Shown piece after piece: positions 53,601-62,897 of a stretch of 64,000 nucleotides of DNA. The stretch spans positions 278,541 through 342,540 of the forward strand of contig NZ_JAMFTH010000004.1 of the NCBI RefSeq assembly GCF_024195295.1. The letters run 5' to 3'. The DNA comes from Gilvimarinus xylanilyticus (GTDB lineage Bacteria > Pseudomonadota > Gammaproteobacteria > Pseudomonadales > Cellvibrionaceae). The notes below the pieces were generated by a model. The model worked only from the letters and a program-made list of their open reading frames with translations. It made no database searches and had not been told where the DNA came from. Within the stretch, counting starts at the first letter, position 1. Each line of letters starts with the position of its first letter. Made by a program: the position numbers and the translations under genes.

Positions 53601-54820
53601 TATAGTTCTGATTGGGGGTTACCCCAGTTCACACACTGGCCATTGTTGAACCTATCGTTACGTTGATAATTCCAGGAAGCGCCGCAGTTATTGTAAATGC
53701 CAGTGTTGCCCCCGCTGTTACGATTATTTGGATACTCATATATCCGTAAAGCATCGATAGAGGAAATAATGCCGGGAATAACCCTCGTGTGCTTACCGTT
53801 ATCGGTATTGATTTCATTAGTAAAACTAACTGCTTGCTTGCGCAGCACCCCCCCTGATTTGTTCTTTTTATAGGACCCAGTCATCAAACCAAAGTGAATA
53901 GAATCGTCTTCTCCGTAAGCATTTAGCACCCCGGTCGGTTTAACACTTGAACCATAGGCTTGACACCGTTCCAAATTATTTTCATCTACCTCGCCGGCGC
54001 ACACTTCTACTCGGACATTGTAATCAGCAGAACTTGCAGGGCTGTCTGACTTAGCTTTTATCAGTGCACCTTTTGCATCCGGGTCATTGCCATTGGTTCC
54101 CCAGGTATCATTCCAACCCAGTTCTGGTATATCGCCGCTGAGAATACACTGCAAACGTTCACCTGCGGCCCATAGGGAATAGTTACCGCTTACGACACGC
54201 ATTTTTGGTGCGCCATTATCACTTAAACTGACGTTACAAATGGTCACCTCATCCATATTAAGTGGAATGTAGCTACCTAAATCGTCGCCGTCATAAAATT
54301 TGGCAAAAGCATGAGCATCCGGAGGAATATAAGCACGCTCCAGCACTGTTCGGCCTGCTTCATCCACAAAACGCTTACCCCCATAAAGTAATTTGCGCAC
54401 AGCATCAATTCGAGTCATCGTAGCCCAGTTGAGAAAGTTACCACTCCACTGACCGCTACATTGATGGTTGCTTGCTTTGCTCGAACGACGAAATTCACCA
54501 CTGGTATAGTTGTAGCAATAATCGCTATTAAAATAGCCATAGTAGGTGAAACTATTTTTATAAGTTGTTTCAGGAGCATCATCGCCGCCCGGAAGATCGC
54601 CATCCAAATCGGAATAATCATCATAAAGTTCAAAGTACAACTGATGATCATTAGAGAGATTCAGCATCATGATTGGGGTAACAGGCTTTTTCATAAACAA
54701 TGGCGACTGCGCCAAGTTAACCGCCGTAACACTGTGGCTGGTTGCCAGCGCCAACAGCCCCACCGAGGCCGCAACGCCTGCTTTTTTTAACCCTACAATT
54801 TTTTCAATAAAACGATTCAT
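50642..54820 (-). CDS. pilY1: Type IV pilus tip adhesin/assembly protein PilY1
   Basis: This 1,392-residue exported protein has a long signal peptide (residues ~1-33, 'AGVAASVGLLALATSHSVTA'). The N-terminal ~800 residues are variable and Asn/Asp/Gly-rich. The C-terminal PilC/PilY1 beta-propeller starts about residue 900 ('DPVFFGDKDYRYGKLSNHGG', 'PIVYVQANDGKLHAFNANTG', 'VFAFVPPGVYDKLAEI'). Asp-rich loops such as 'MNGDGTVDKAYAGDLLGNMW' fit the calcium-binding site that governs pilus retraction. It sits at the pilus tip with the minor pilins and acts in adhesion and surface sensing. No VWA MIDAS motif (DxSxS) was noticed at the N-terminus. Confidence 0.92.
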   Translation of the reverse strand: MNRFIEKIVGLKKAGVAASVGLLALATSHSVTAVNLAQSPLFMKKPVTPIMMLNLSNDHQLYFELYDDYSDLDGDLPGGDDAPETTYKNSFTYYGYFNSDYCYNYTSGEFRRSSKASNHQCSGQWSGNFLNWATMTRIDAVRKLLYGGKRFVDEAGRTVLERAYIPPDAHAFAKFYDGDDLGSYIPLNMDEVTICNVSLSDNGAPKMRVVSGNYSLWAAGERLQCILSGDIPELGWNDTWGTNGNDPDAKGALIKAKSDSPASSADYNVRVEVCAGEVDENNLERCQAYGSSVKPTGVLNAYGEDDSIHFGLMTGSYKKNKSGGVLRKQAVSFTNEINTDNGKHTRVIPGIISSIDALRIYEYPNNRNSGGNTGIYNNCGASWNYQRNDRFNNGQCVNWGNPQSELYYESLRYLAGNNNSALFSANDTDFHSALAEDDWNDPVADANSCAPLAVLQFNASTSSYDGDDITNTSSIGLTSVDTVTDTVGAVEVGAGNYFVGESGSDNNQLCTPKSIAKLSAVRGTCPDAPRLEGSYYMAGLAYHALTEGIADDRERVITYGVALAPPVPEINISTAKGDVTILPACRDYRKNGTQEWDAQFTYSNCALVDFKVIEYTGTTGKYLVNWEDSEQGGDFDQDLWGYIGFEVDGDTLKVTTDVQGQSTGDDMGFGYVISGTEREGFHVYSGINGYTGEGCENCVRSDNAHTEPFSIGSSSGAAKVLEQPLYYAAKWGGFDYDPNDSQTQKPAADEEPSNYYMAVRPQELESALTRIFGGLADMAGARASISTNSTRLQNNSMVFQSLFNSNGWWGDVRATSLTEDGDIGGVAWEASKMLPEPDKREILTYNGSTLVDFTWSNLNSQQKEALKDGDDSTVGALRVDWLRGENPPNAALRQRKAGEDDDEFSAVGDVSVIGDIVDSDPVFFGDKDYRYGKLSNHGGSSYGTYVKAKKEKTPIVYVQANDGKLHAFNANTGAEVFAFVPPGVYDKLAEITRPDYGKYGSSHIYTANGQVTVGDVYLGNSWRTYLVAAYGEGAEGIYVLDVTDPANPSYVGSLDTSDIGHVLGKAAIVPLPGGSDWAIVFGNGYHTSGVHSAKLIAVELNNGSLGDVTVFDTGASGDNGLAEPEFSMNGDGTVDKAYAGDLLGNMWRFDMSQVGAKNTNKAISKLFDTGGQPITAPPTVGLNPEKRIDSIATTMVYFGTGRYLTDSDISTSNTNSFYAVADTGETVEPDDLVQNSVSGSNGIRIVKEAQAGDNVSGFNVDGGANDFNWADEDTHGWYINFPIAGERVTDKSNLIFDRLIFPTIVPTENACDYGGKSWIMDLTAIGTFYRGNEPMLDNQGMESDSLSSLSEYIHIGGDGGTFIKQDSDGTLAPIPAPPPAGAMGRQSWRQMQ

Positions 54821-54843
54821 GGTATCTCCCCCTTCCCGAGGAA

Positions 54844-55404
54844 TTAGCGATAAGTGGTTTGTAAAACCACCACCGTGTTTTCGTTAGCGCCTTCGCCGCG
54901 TGCGGTAACGCGGAACATCACCCTGGACTCTTGCTCCTGCACCGACATAAAACCGGCGGCACTGCCGTCCATGCCAGGCTCCAGGTAGTCCAGCTTTTCT
55001 ACCGCGTATTTAGGCTGTTCATTCACATTTTCGAGCGTGCCGCCATAGGTGGCAGCTTCAGTATCCCAATCGAACGGGGTAAAGGCACCGCCTGCGTCTT
55101 TACCTAACCAGTAATAGCGGCTGGGGGTATCAACCCCTTCGTAAAAGCCTGTTGTATTATTAGCAATCTCATCGTCAATAGAGGTGTGGCCATCCGCCAA
55201 GTTAGACTCACCGTCTCGCAGGGCGGCCTCGGCGGCTTCAAAGGCCACATGGCGGTCGCGGGCGTTACCGGCCATCATTTCTTGCATATTACTGCCGCGA
55301 ATGGCCGCCAAACCGATAATGGTTAACAGCAGCACCATAATTAAACCGACAATTAAGGTAACGCCGGACTGCTTATTAAAAGACATCATTGCTTTTTGTT
55401 TCAT
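54844..55404 (-). CDS. pilX: Type IV pilus minor pilin PilX
   Basis: This 186-residue protein starts MKQKAMMSFNKQSGVTLIVG. The N-terminal helix 'GVTLIVGLIMVLLLTIIGLA' lacks Glu5, as in PilX. It is followed by 'NMQEMMAGNARDRHVAFEAA' and 'EAALRDGE', the PilX N-terminal signature. The C-terminal domain is beta-rich ('YAVEKLDYLEPG', 'ENTVVVLQTTYR'). It is part of the priming complex with PilV, PilW and PilY1, and lies 12 bp after pilW. Confidence 0.9.
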   Translation of the reverse strand: MKQKAMMSFNKQSGVTLIVGLIMVLLLTIIGLAAIRGSNMQEMMAGNARDRHVAFEAAEAALRDGESNLADGHTSIDDEIANNTTGFYEGVDTPSRYYWLGKDAGGAFTPFDWDTEAATYGGTLENVNEQPKYAVEKLDYLEPGMDGSAAGFMSVQEQESRVMFRVTARGEGANENTVVVLQTTYR

Positions 55405-55416
55405 ACGGCAAACCTA

Positions 55417-56442
55417 TTAATTTAAGCGCGAGCGAATGCCCACGGTACTGGTAAATACCTGGCGAATACGATTGTCGGCCGAGGTAACGGTTTTACCTGC
55501 AAACTCATATTGGCGGGGGTCGGGGCTGACATTGTCTTCACTACTGCCCACCAGTAGTTCTACCTTAACGGCGGCAACGTCTGCCCAGCTGGCCACTGTA
55601 GCCACTTGTTCTAAGGCAACAAAATTGTCTACCCGGCCATCAAAATTGGTGTCAACCCCAAACTCCAGGTGCATATTTTCGACGTTTTTTAAAAGCTCTA
55701 CCGAGGGATTAAAGCCCTCTTTCATAAAGAGCCCGGGACGGACGTTATCGTCGGATGGGTCAGCATCGGCTACGTAGTACATGCGGGTGCGAATTTTGAT
55801 AATTTCCGAGCCTTTGTCGAAGGTGTCATCGGCGTTATTACCACCCCACGAGGCAGGCGGTTTGTTACCCGGCGTACCACTGGCGGCATGCACTACAAGC
55901 ACACCGTGGCTGTTGGTTTTTAAGTTAGTCGCCTGAAATACGCGCGCTTTCGAGCAATCGGTAATAATCAAAATGTCGTCGGGACACAACCCGCTAAAGC
56001 AGCCGTTGCCTGTCGCACCGGTATTAATCGCCACCAGATTGCCGCTGTTGTTATTCTTTGCGATTCCGACACCACCTCCGGCCGCCGAGCGCAAGGTAAG
56101 CACAGGGCTTATAGGTGTGTGCTCTAAACTCACCGGCGCAGCACTAGAGGCCTCTATTCCAACCTCAAAATCTATCTCATAGTCATCGGGGTCGTTAAGG
56201 GTACTGGTGTAGTTAATCCCCGTACGGCTTAAACACCCCATGTAGCCCGCCTCGCGAATATCCCGGGCGAGAAATTCCATACCCAGGCGGCCGGTCTCCT
56301 GCACCCGGGACACACCCTTTTGGGTGCTGAATACGGTTTTACTGGATAGGAATGTTTGCACCACACCGGTCATTAAAACAATGCCCAGGGTGATAGCGAT
56401 CATCAGTTCTACGAGCGACAGGCCCTGTTGGTTATGCTTCAT
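55417..56442 (-). CDS. pilW: Type IV pilus minor pilin PilW
   Basis: This 341-residue prepilin starts MKHNQQGLSLVELMIAITLG, with the cleavage site G-LSLVE and the expected hydrophobic helix. 'LGMEFLARDIREAGYMGCLS' is a typical PilW segment, and the large C-terminal domain carries 'VLTLRSAAGGGVGIA' and 'ENMHLEFGVDTNFDGRVDNF'. It lies 2 bp after pilV and 12 bp before pilX. Confidence 0.92.
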   Translation of the reverse strand: MKHNQQGLSLVELMIAITLGIVLMTGVVQTFLSSKTVFSTQKGVSRVQETGRLGMEFLARDIREAGYMGCLSRTGINYTSTLNDPDDYEIDFEVGIEASSAAPVSLEHTPISPVLTLRSAAGGGVGIAKNNNSGNLVAINTGATGNGCFSGLCPDDILIITDCSKARVFQATNLKTNSHGVLVVHAASGTPGNKPPASWGGNNADDTFDKGSEIIKIRTRMYYVADADPSDDNVRPGLFMKEGFNPSVELLKNVENMHLEFGVDTNFDGRVDNFVALEQVATVASWADVAAVKVELLVGSSEDNVSPDPRQYEFAGKTVTSADNRIRQVFTSTVGIRSRLN

Positions 56443-56444
56443 GC

Positions 56445-56828
56445 TTACACCCGCGTCTGGTAGCTAAAGGTAGATTTTTCATTGGTGCCCTCACCTTTAT
56501 CCAGAGTGGGCTCGGTCCAGGTAATAGAAACCGTGCACACCCGCCCGTCGCAGGAAACGTCGGCCTTACCTTCGGGTAAATCGGCTACCAATGCCTTGCG
56601 GTCAGCCTCGGATGGGGTGGTAGGCGCGCCCGACATAGAGCTGCTGATGCGCACCTGCTCCATTAGGTCATAGGCGATAATATTGGCCTGCGATCGCAAG
56701 TAGGCGCTACTGTTATACTGCAGTGAACGGGTTTGCAGTGCGGCCAGTGCTAACAGGGCCGTTGCCAGTAACACCACAGTGACCAGCACCTCGATTAACC
56801 CCATACCTTTTTGAAATGTGTGCTTCAT
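56445..56828 (-). CDS. pilV: Type IV pilus minor pilin PilV
   Basis: This 127-residue prepilin starts MKHTFQKGMGLIEVLVTVVL, with the site G-MGLIE and the hydrophobic helix 'VLLATALLALAALQTRSLQY'. 'SQANIIAYDLMEQVRI' is the conserved PilV/GspI segment. It is on the small side for PilV, with one Cys pair (SCDGRVCTV). It lies 2 bp before pilW. Confidence 0.9.
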   Translation of the reverse strand: MKHTFQKGMGLIEVLVTVVLLATALLALAALQTRSLQYNSSAYLRSQANIIAYDLMEQVRISSSMSGAPTTPSEADRKALVADLPEGKADVSCDGRVCTVSITWTEPTLDKGEGTNEKSTFSYQTRV

Positions 56829-56849
56829 CGTCTATTTCATCCCTTTGCG

Positions 56850-57425
56850 TTACGACGAGGTGCAAGCCGTTTGCTTGCTTTCTACCATGCCGGATAAACC
56901 CACGGTAATTTCGGTTGCACCCTTTCCGGTACAGCCCGTGACATAAGCTGTAATCGTTGCGGGCAAGGTGCCGACATCGGCCAGGGTGCCCAGCCCCTGA
57001 TAACGCAGCAAACTGGGCCCCGTTACACTGGCGCCATCGCTACCCCACTCCAGAAAGCGCAGGACATCGGTACCGGCGTTATTAATCGTCACTGAGCTGG
57101 CGGTAGGACTGCTGGCGCTATCGACGACTACAATAACGCCATCCGACCAGTTGCCGTCGCAGGCCGTGCCCGACTTAGAGGCGCAGACAGAGACAAACTC
57201 GCCGCGCTTGACTGCCTCGGAGCGCGCTACCTGAACCGCATTGCGAAGGTCCTCCCCGAGCGACTGGGATTGATGATTGACAATCAAGTCGCGAAAATTA
57301 GGCGCCGCAATTGCGCCGAGGATAACCAGTACGACCGTCACGATTATTAGCTCAATCAGGGTAAAGCCGCTTTGCATCTGACGGCCTGCCGCAGGCGAGT
57401 ATCTCGGTTGTTTTTTGTTCTTCAT
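56850..57425 (-). CDS. fimU: FimT/FimU-type minor pilin (GspH-like)
   Basis: This is a 191-residue prepilin. After a 14-residue leader the site is SG-FTLIEL, then 'IIVTVVLVILGAIAAPNFRD', 'QSLGEDLRNAVQVARSEAVK' and 'GNWSDGVIVVVD', all typical of FimT/FimU (GspH fold). The paired Cys in 'VCASKSGTACDG' and 'TGCTGK' fit disulfides. The start at 57425 (MKNKKQPRY) has AAGGACG some distance upstream. As the first gene of the pilVWXY1E run it occupies the fimU position. The fimT alternative cannot be excluded. Confidence 0.85.
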   Translation of the reverse strand: MKNKKQPRYSPAAGRQMQSGFTLIELIIVTVVLVILGAIAAPNFRDLIVNHQSQSLGEDLRNAVQVARSEAVKRGEFVSVCASKSGTACDGNWSDGVIVVVDSASSPTASSVTINNAGTDVLRFLEWGSDGASVTGPSLLRYQGLGTLADVGTLPATITAYVTGCTGKGATEITVGLSGMVESKQTACTSS

Positions 57426-57593
57426 GAATATGCTGTCGTCCTTACCGAGGCGGTCATTATTTGACCACCCATTTAGTGTCAACTACCCTCATTGAAGATT
57501 AACACAACACCGTCAAACGCCCAGCTATCGCTGATGTGCGGTCAACAGGGAAGAGCGAGTGGCATAACCACCCCAAAGCAGAGGAAGCGAACA

Positions 57594-58127
57594 ATGAAAC
57601 CTTACCAGGGCTTCACCCTGATTGAGCTGATAGTCACGTTAGTGGTACTCATTATTGTTACCACAGTTGCGATTAGCTCGTTCCAGACGTTAATTCTGTC
57701 GCTCAAGGTAAAGTCCAGCACCGAAGAGCTCATACTTGCCGCACATACTGCGCGCAGCCACGCGGTGAAAGAAAACCGGCGCATTACCCTGGCCCATACA
57801 GGCCAGTGGAATGATGGCTGGATTATATTTGTTGACGCCGACCATGATGGCGAACGGGACGGCGGCGAGCGGCTGCTGCGTCGTCACGGACCATTGAGTG
57901 ACTCGGTTCATGTGGACGCCAATAGCCCGGTATCGTCTTATATTTCTTATACCGGCAATGGCACCAGCCAGTGGGCGACTGGTTCGGAGCACAGCGCTTT
58001 TCAAGCCGGCACGCTTACGGTTTGCGCTACCGAGGACTACCCCAAAGGCTATGCGCTGGTACTGTCTAAGGGAGGGCGTATTCGTCGCGAAGTCGCCCCC
58101 GAGGCTGATTGTCCTCGCTCAACGTAA
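57594..58127 (+). CDS. Second GspH/FimT-type pseudopilin, divergent from fimU
   Basis: This is a 177-residue prepilin. [20 protein letters not shown] has the G-FTLIE cleavage site and hydrophobic helix. '[20 protein letters not shown]' and '[20 protein letters not shown]' are the GspH/FimT core, with a DxDxDGxxD-like acidic loop that may bind calcium. ATG 57594 has GAGGA upstream, which decides the start over 57492. It is transcribed away from fimU and overlaps the ispH 3' end by 9 bp convergently. It may be the fimT counterpart, which in Pseudomonas lies beside fimU. Confidence 0.82.
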   Translation: MKPYQGFTLIELIVTLVVLIIVTTVAISSFQTLILSLKVKSSTEELILAAHTARSHAVKENRRITLAHTGQWNDGWIIFVDADHDGERDGGERLLRRHGPLSDSVHVDANSPVSSYISYTGNGTSQWATGSEHSAFQAGTLTVCATEDYPKGYALVLSKGGRIRREVAPEADCPRST

Positions 58128-59051
58128 CTCTTTCGGCAGCGAAAAACGAATATTCTCGGGGATACCTTCCACCTCTTGCGAACTTACTGCACCTTTACTT
58201 TTTAGGTGCGCGATCACCTGCTCCACCAAGGCCTCGGGCGCCGATGCCCCGGCGGTGATGCCCACTTGATACTTATCAGCCAGCCAGGCGTCCGCAATTT
58301 GTTCGGGGCCATCCACCAGATAGGCCTCAGCGCCGCAGCGCTCAGCCAGTTCGCGCAGGCGATTGGAGTTGGAGCTGTTGGGCGAGCCCACTACCAGCAC
58401 CAGGTCGCTTTCCAGGGCCAGCTGGCGCACGGCGTCCTGGCGGTTGGTGGTGGCGTAGCAGATATCGTCTTTGCGCGGGCCTTCAATGTGGGGAAACTTG
58501 GCCCGCAGCGCTTCGATAATTTTGGCGGTGTCGTCCATGGACAAAGTAGTCTGGGTGACATAGGCCAGCTGGGTGGGGTCTTTTACCTCCAGCGCGGCGA
58601 CGTCGTCTTCGTCTTCTACCAGGTAGATGCAGCCACCATTGCTGTCGTCATACTGGCCCATGGTGCCTTCCACCTCGGGGTGGCCTTCGTGGCCAATTAA
58701 GATGCACTCGCGCCCCTCGCGGGAGTAGCGGGTGACTTCCATATGCACTTTGGTCACCAGCGGACAGGTGGCATCGAACACTTGCAGCTTACGGGCCTCG
58801 GCCTCGTTGCGCACAGCCTGGGATACACCGTGGGCACTGAAAATCACAATCACATCGTCGGGCACCTCAGACAGCTCTTCCACAAACACCGCGCCGCGCT
58901 CGCGCAGGCCGTCTACCACATAGCGGTTGTGCACCACCTCGTGGCGCACATAAATCGGCGAGCCGAACACATCCAGCGCCCGGTTGACGATATCGATGGC
59001 TCTGTCCACCCCGGCGCAAAAGCCGCGGGGGTTAGCGAGTTTGATTTGCAT
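58119..59051 (-). CDS. ispH: 4-hydroxy-3-methylbut-2-enyl diphosphate reductase
   Basis: This 310-residue protein starts [20 protein letters not shown]. The three [4Fe-4S] cysteines are visible in 'PRGFCAGVD', '[13 protein letters not shown]' and '[12 protein letters not shown]'; '[12 protein letters not shown]' and the active-site Glu in '[11 protein letters not shown]' are also present. It makes IPP and DMAPP in the last step of the MEP pathway. An in-frame upstream extension to 59210 would run through the fkpB stop and a palindromic repeat and is not real. The order fkpB-ispH after lspA is the classic arrangement. Confidence 0.95.
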   Translation of the reverse strand: MQIKLANPRGFCAGVDRAIDIVNRALDVFGSPIYVRHEVVHNRYVVDGLRERGAVFVEELSEVPDDVIVIFSAHGVSQAVRNEAEARKLQVFDATCPLVTKVHMEVTRYSREGRECILIGHEGHPEVEGTMGQYDDSNGGCIYLVEDEDDVAALEVKDPTQLAYVTQTTLSMDDTAKIIEALRAKFPHIEGPRKDDICYATTNRQDAVRQLALESDLVLVVGSPNSSNSNRLRELAERCGAEAYLVDGPEQIADAWLADKYQVGITAGASAPEALVEQVIAHLKSKGAVSSQEVEGIPENIRFSLPKELR

Positions 59052-59080
59052 ATTTAAACCCTTCGGGTTTTGCAACACCG

Positions 59081-59112
59081 CGTCGGACGTCTGACGCCCG
59101 ACGTCGGACGAA
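59081..59112. repeat. GACGTC-rich imperfect palindrome between fkpB and ispH
   Basis: CGTCGGACGTCTGACGCCCG followed by ACGTCGGACGAA lies directly behind the fkpB stop. It shares the words GTC[TG]GACG and GACGTC with the 36-bp palindrome behind pgeF. The arms are imperfect. It may be a second member of a small repeat family found at gene ends. Confidence 0.6.
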
Positions 59113-59562
59113 TTAATGTACCTGCGCCGGTTCGATTTCCAGTACCGCCACTTTAAAGACGATATCGCGCCCGGCCAGGGGGTGGTTAAAATCGACGGTG
59201 ACTTCGTCATCGTTAAAGTCTACGACAACACCGGGCAGCTCGGCGTTCTGGGCGTCGGCAAACGAAAGCATCAGACCTTCGCTTAGCTCCAGCCCGGGCT
59301 CGAACTCCGAGCGGCTGATAATTTGTAAGTTGTTGGGGTTGTGCGCGCCAAAGCCGTCCTCGGGCGGAATCACGAACTCTTCGCGCGCGCCTTCACACAG
59401 GCCGTAAAGTGCCTTCTCAAACCCTTTCAACATTTGCCCGTCGCCCACGGTAAAAGTGGCGGGCGAGCCTTCAAAGTTCGAGTCCACCATTTCGCCGTCG
59501 GGCAGTGACAGCGAGAAATGCAGGGTAACTTTGGTTCCCGGCCCTATCGCTAACTCACGCAT
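59113..59562 (-). CDS. fkpB: FKBP-type peptidyl-prolyl isomerase FkpB (SlpA-like)
   Basis: This 149-residue cytoplasmic protein starts [24 protein letters not shown]-type segments are '[20 protein letters not shown]' and '[20 protein letters not shown]'. The inserted chaperone (IF) domain follows, then '[20 protein letters not shown]', typical of SlyD/FkpB. ATG 59562 overlaps the lspA stop by 8 nt (ATGCGTGA). It assists folding of other proteins; the lspA-fkpB-ispH order is widespread. Confidence 0.93.
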   Translation of the reverse strand: MRELAIGPGTKVTLHFSLSLPDGEMVDSNFEGSPATFTVGDGQMLKGFEKALYGLCEGAREEFVIPPEDGFGAHNPNNLQIISRSEFEPGLELSEGLMLSFADAQNAELPGVVVDFNDDEVTVDFNHPLAGRDIVFKVAVLEIEPAQVH

Positions 59563-60091
59563 TGTTTTGCTCCCCGGATTTTGTCGCACTGTCATCCTGA
59601 AAAAAGAGCATATACACAATCATTAAAAACGCCCCAAAACAAATAGCGGAGTCCGCGAGGTTAAACGCGGGAAAGTAACTGTTTTTGTAGTGGACGGAAA
59701 TAAAATCCACCACATAACCAAAACGCAAGCGGTCGATTAGGTTACCCACGGCGCCGCCCAGCACAAAGCCTAAAGCGGCGGCCTCAAGCCAGCGTTCGCG
59801 GGCAATACGTAGCAGCCAAATCGTAATGGCTATGCTCATAAACAGCGCAATGCCGGTAAAAAACCAGCGCTGCCAGCCGCCGGCATCGCTTAAAAAGCTA
59901 AAGGCGGCGCCGTGGTTATGCAGCAGGGTTAAGTCAAAAAACCAGGTGACTTCGACCGGACGACCATAGGTTAAACCAGCCGTAGCCGCGGCTTTCGACC
60001 ATTGATCTAACACAATCACCACCGCTGCCAGTAAAAACCAACCCCAGGGGTGTGCGAATCGTTTAAGCCCTGTGCTTTGTGTATTAGGCAT
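59555..60091 (-). CDS. lspA: Lipoprotein signal peptidase
   Basis: This 178-residue membrane protein has four transmembrane helices. The catalytic Asp residues are in '[16 protein letters not shown]' and '[14 protein letters not shown]', and '[20 protein letters not shown]' is the conserved periplasmic loop. It cleaves signal peptides of prolipoproteins such as BamD. ATG 60091 overlaps the ileS stop by 8 nt (ATGCCTAA), preferred over an in-frame start 15 bp upstream. Confidence 0.95.
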   Translation of the reverse strand: MPNTQSTGLKRFAHPWGWFLLAAVVIVLDQWSKAAATAGLTYGRPVEVTWFFDLTLLHNHGAAFSFLSDAGGWQRWFFTGIALFMSIAITIWLLRIARERWLEAAALGFVLGGAVGNLIDRLRFGYVVDFISVHYKNSYFPAFNLADSAICFGAFLMIVYMLFFQDDSATKSGEQNNA

Positions 60092-62885
60092 AGTGTCGCT
60101 CTTCACCCGCGCCGTCGATATTGTCTACACAGCGCTGGCATATATCGGGGTGCGATGCCACAGCACCAACATCGGCGCGGTGGTGCCAGCAGCGCTCGCA
60201 TTTGGGCTGTTCAGATTTGCTTACCCCCACTTTTAACCCTTCAACATCCGTGGCCACGGCATCTGCCGGGGCGTCATCCAATGCGGCCAAAGACGCGGTG
60301 GAGCTGATCAAAATAAAGCGCAGCTCGTCGGCGACTTTTTCCAGCGCCGCTTTTAACTCGGCGTCGCAGTACAGGGTCAGCTCAGCGGTCAACGAACCGC
60401 CAATGGCGCCTTCGCCACGCTTGGCTTCCATCACCCGGTTAACGGCGGTTTTGACCTCGGCAATTTGCTCCCAAAAGGCATCGCCCAGCTCGTCGTCGGC
60501 GCCACCGGGCAGCTCGTACCACTCGGCGGTAAAGACAAAGCCCGTGCGCTCGCCGGGAATTTGCTGCCACATTTCATCGGCGGTAAAACTCAAAATCGGC
60601 GCAATCCAGCGCACAAAAGCCTCGCTTAAATGATAGAGCGCGGTCTGCGCCGAGCGGCGCGGCAGAGAGTCGGCCTTGGTGGTGTACTGGCGATCTTTGA
60701 TGATATCCAGATAGAAACCGCCCAGCTCCACCACACAGAAGTTATGCAGCTTTTGGTAAATCTGGTGCAAGCTAAAGCTATCGTAAGCGCTGATCAGCTC
60801 TTGCTGCAGGGCCGCCGCGCGGCGCACAATCCAGCGGTCCAGGGCGATCATTTTATCCGCCTCGACCAAATCCGTTGCCGGGTCAAAACCGTTGAGGTTA
60901 GCCAGCATAAAGCGCGCGGTATTGCGCATGCGACGGTAGGAATCGGCGGTGCGTTTTAAAATTTCGTCGGACACGCTCATTTCCGAGCTGAAATCGGTCG
61001 CCGCCACCCACAGGCGCAGCACATCGGCGCCCAAATCGTTCATCACTTTTTGCGGCGAGACGGTGTTGCCGATGGATTTGGACATCTTGCGGCCGTCGGC
61101 GTCCACGGTAAAACCGTGAGTCAGCACGGTTTTGTATGGCGCGGTGCCGTTAATGGCCATGGCAGTTTTGAGCGACGACTGAAACCAGCCACGGTGCTGA
61201 TCCGAGCCCTCAAGATACAGATCCGCCGGATAGCTGAGTCCTTCGCGCTGGCGCAGCACCGCGTGGTGGGTCACGCCCGAGTCAAACCAAACATCCAGGG
61301 TGTCGGTGACTTTTTCATAGTCGTCGGCATCGCTGCCCAAAAGCGGCGCGGCGTCCAACTCGTACCAGGCGTCCATACCGTCTTTTTCTACCGCTTGGGC
61401 CACCTGCTCAATTAGCTCGGCAGTTCGCGGGTGCAGCTCGCCGCTTTGCTTGTGCACAAACAAAGCGATGGGCACACCCCAGGTACGCTGACGGGAGATA
61501 CACCAGTCGGGGCTGGATTCCAGCATGGAGTCGATGCGCGCGCGGCCCCAGTTGGGCACCCACTGTACATTCTCCACCGACTTGGCCACTTCGCCGCGCA
61601 GATCGTTCTTGCTCATGCTGACAAACCACTGGGGTGTAGCACGGAAAATCAACGGGGTTTTGGTACGCCAGCAGTGAGGGAAGCTGTGAGTCAGTTTGCC
61701 TGCATTAAACAGCGCGCCTTTTTCGGTTAACAGATCGATGACTTTTTCATCCACCTTGTACACATGCTCGCCGGCAAACACCTCGACAAAATCCCGGTAC
61801 ACGCCATTGTCGTCAATGTAGTTCAGCGTGCCTATGCCGTAATTTTTACCCACCGCAAAGTCATCCGCGCCGTGATCAGGCGCCGTGTGTACACAGCCGG
61901 TACCGGCATCCAAGGTGACGTGATCGCCCAAAATAACGGGTACGCGACGGTCGTAGAACGGGTGCTGCAGCACCAGGTGCTCAAGCTTGGCACCGGTAGT
62001 GCGGCCGACAATGTTGTAGTCTTCGATGCCCGCGCGGTTCATCACCGACTCCAGCAGGCCTTCGGCCACCACCAGACGCTTATCGCCCACTTGCACCGCC
62101 ACATAATCCAGCTCGGCATTTAAGCTAACCGCCTGGTTGGCGGGCAGAGTCCAGGGCGTGGTGGTCCAGATAACCACTTCCAAGTCGCCCTCTCCGGCCA
62201 ACTCAGCAAACGCGGCACTGGCGGCGCCCTGGTCCACAAAGGCAAATTTTACGTCGATACTGAACGAGGTTTTGTCCTGATACTCCACCTCGGCCTCGGC
62301 CAGTGCCGAGCCGCCCACCACTGACCAGTACACGGGTTTAAAGCCGCGCTGCAAGTGGCCGTTTTCAACGATCTTGCCCAGGGCGCGAATAATATCCGCC
62401 TCGAACTTGTAATCCATGGTGAGGTAGGGGTTATCCCACTCGCCCAGCACCCCCAGGCGAATAAAATCTTTCTTTTGTCCCTCTACCTGGCGCGCGGCAT
62501 AGGCGCGACATTTTTCGCGGAACGCTTTAACGTCCAGCTTAACCCCGGCCTTGCCGTGTTTTTTCTCGACATTGTGCTCAATAGGCAGACCGTGACAGTC
62601 CCAGCCGGGCACATAGGGGGCGTCAAATCCGCTCAGGGTTTTGCTCTTAACAATAATGTCTTTAAGAATCTTGTTGACCGCGTGACCAATGTGAATATCG
62701 CCATTCGCATAGGGAGGGCCATCGTGCAAAATGTACGACTTGCGCCCTTTGCGGGATTCGCGAATCGCCTGGTACAGGCCCGCTTTATCCCAGGCTTTAA
62801 GCATCTGGGGCTCGCGCTGCGCCAAGTTTGCCTTCATGGCAAAGGGCGTGTGGGGCAAATTCAAAGTTGCTTTGTAGTCACTCAT
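60084..62885 (-). CDS. ileS: Isoleucyl-tRNA synthetase
   Basis: This is a 933-residue class I synthetase. The HIGH motif is in '[20 protein letters not shown]', and the KMSKS motif is in '[17 protein letters not shown]'. The editing domain has '[19 protein letters not shown]'. The C-terminal zinc finger holds Cys pairs in 'KCERCWHHR' and '[10 protein letters not shown]'. Size and layout are those of the bacterial type. It follows ribF by 12 bp and couples to lspA. Confidence 0.97.
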   Translation of the reverse strand: MSDYKATLNLPHTPFAMKANLAQREPQMLKAWDKAGLYQAIRESRKGRKSYILHDGPPYANGDIHIGHAVNKILKDIIVKSKTLSGFDAPYVPGWDCHGLPIEHNVEKKHGKAGVKLDVKAFREKCRAYAARQVEGQKKDFIRLGVLGEWDNPYLTMDYKFEADIIRALGKIVENGHLQRGFKPVYWSVVGGSALAEAEVEYQDKTSFSIDVKFAFVDQGAASAAFAELAGEGDLEVVIWTTTPWTLPANQAVSLNAELDYVAVQVGDKRLVVAEGLLESVMNRAGIEDYNIVGRTTGAKLEHLVLQHPFYDRRVPVILGDHVTLDAGTGCVHTAPDHGADDFAVGKNYGIGTLNYIDDNGVYRDFVEVFAGEHVYKVDEKVIDLLTEKGALFNAGKLTHSFPHCWRTKTPLIFRATPQWFVSMSKNDLRGEVAKSVENVQWVPNWGRARIDSMLESSPDWCISRQRTWGVPIALFVHKQSGELHPRTAELIEQVAQAVEKDGMDAWYELDAAPLLGSDADDYEKVTDTLDVWFDSGVTHHAVLRQREGLSYPADLYLEGSDQHRGWFQSSLKTAMAINGTAPYKTVLTHGFTVDADGRKMSKSIGNTVSPQKVMNDLGADVLRLWVAATDFSSEMSVSDEILKRTADSYRRMRNTARFMLANLNGFDPATDLVEADKMIALDRWIVRRAAALQQELISAYDSFSLHQIYQKLHNFCVVELGGFYLDIIKDRQYTTKADSLPRRSAQTALYHLSEAFVRWIAPILSFTADEMWQQIPGERTGFVFTAEWYELPGGADDELGDAFWEQIAEVKTAVNRVMEAKRGEGAIGGSLTAELTLYCDAELKAALEKVADELRFILISSTASLAALDDAPADAVATDVEGLKVGVSKSEQPKCERCWHHRADVGAVASHPDICQRCVDNIDGAGEERHYA

Positions 62886-62897
62886 GGTCGTTGTCTG

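Noticed and set aside
59052..59210. N-terminal extension of ispH by 53 residues
   Set aside because: It reads through the fkpB 3' end and the GACGTC palindrome; the conserved IspH N-terminus starts at 59051.
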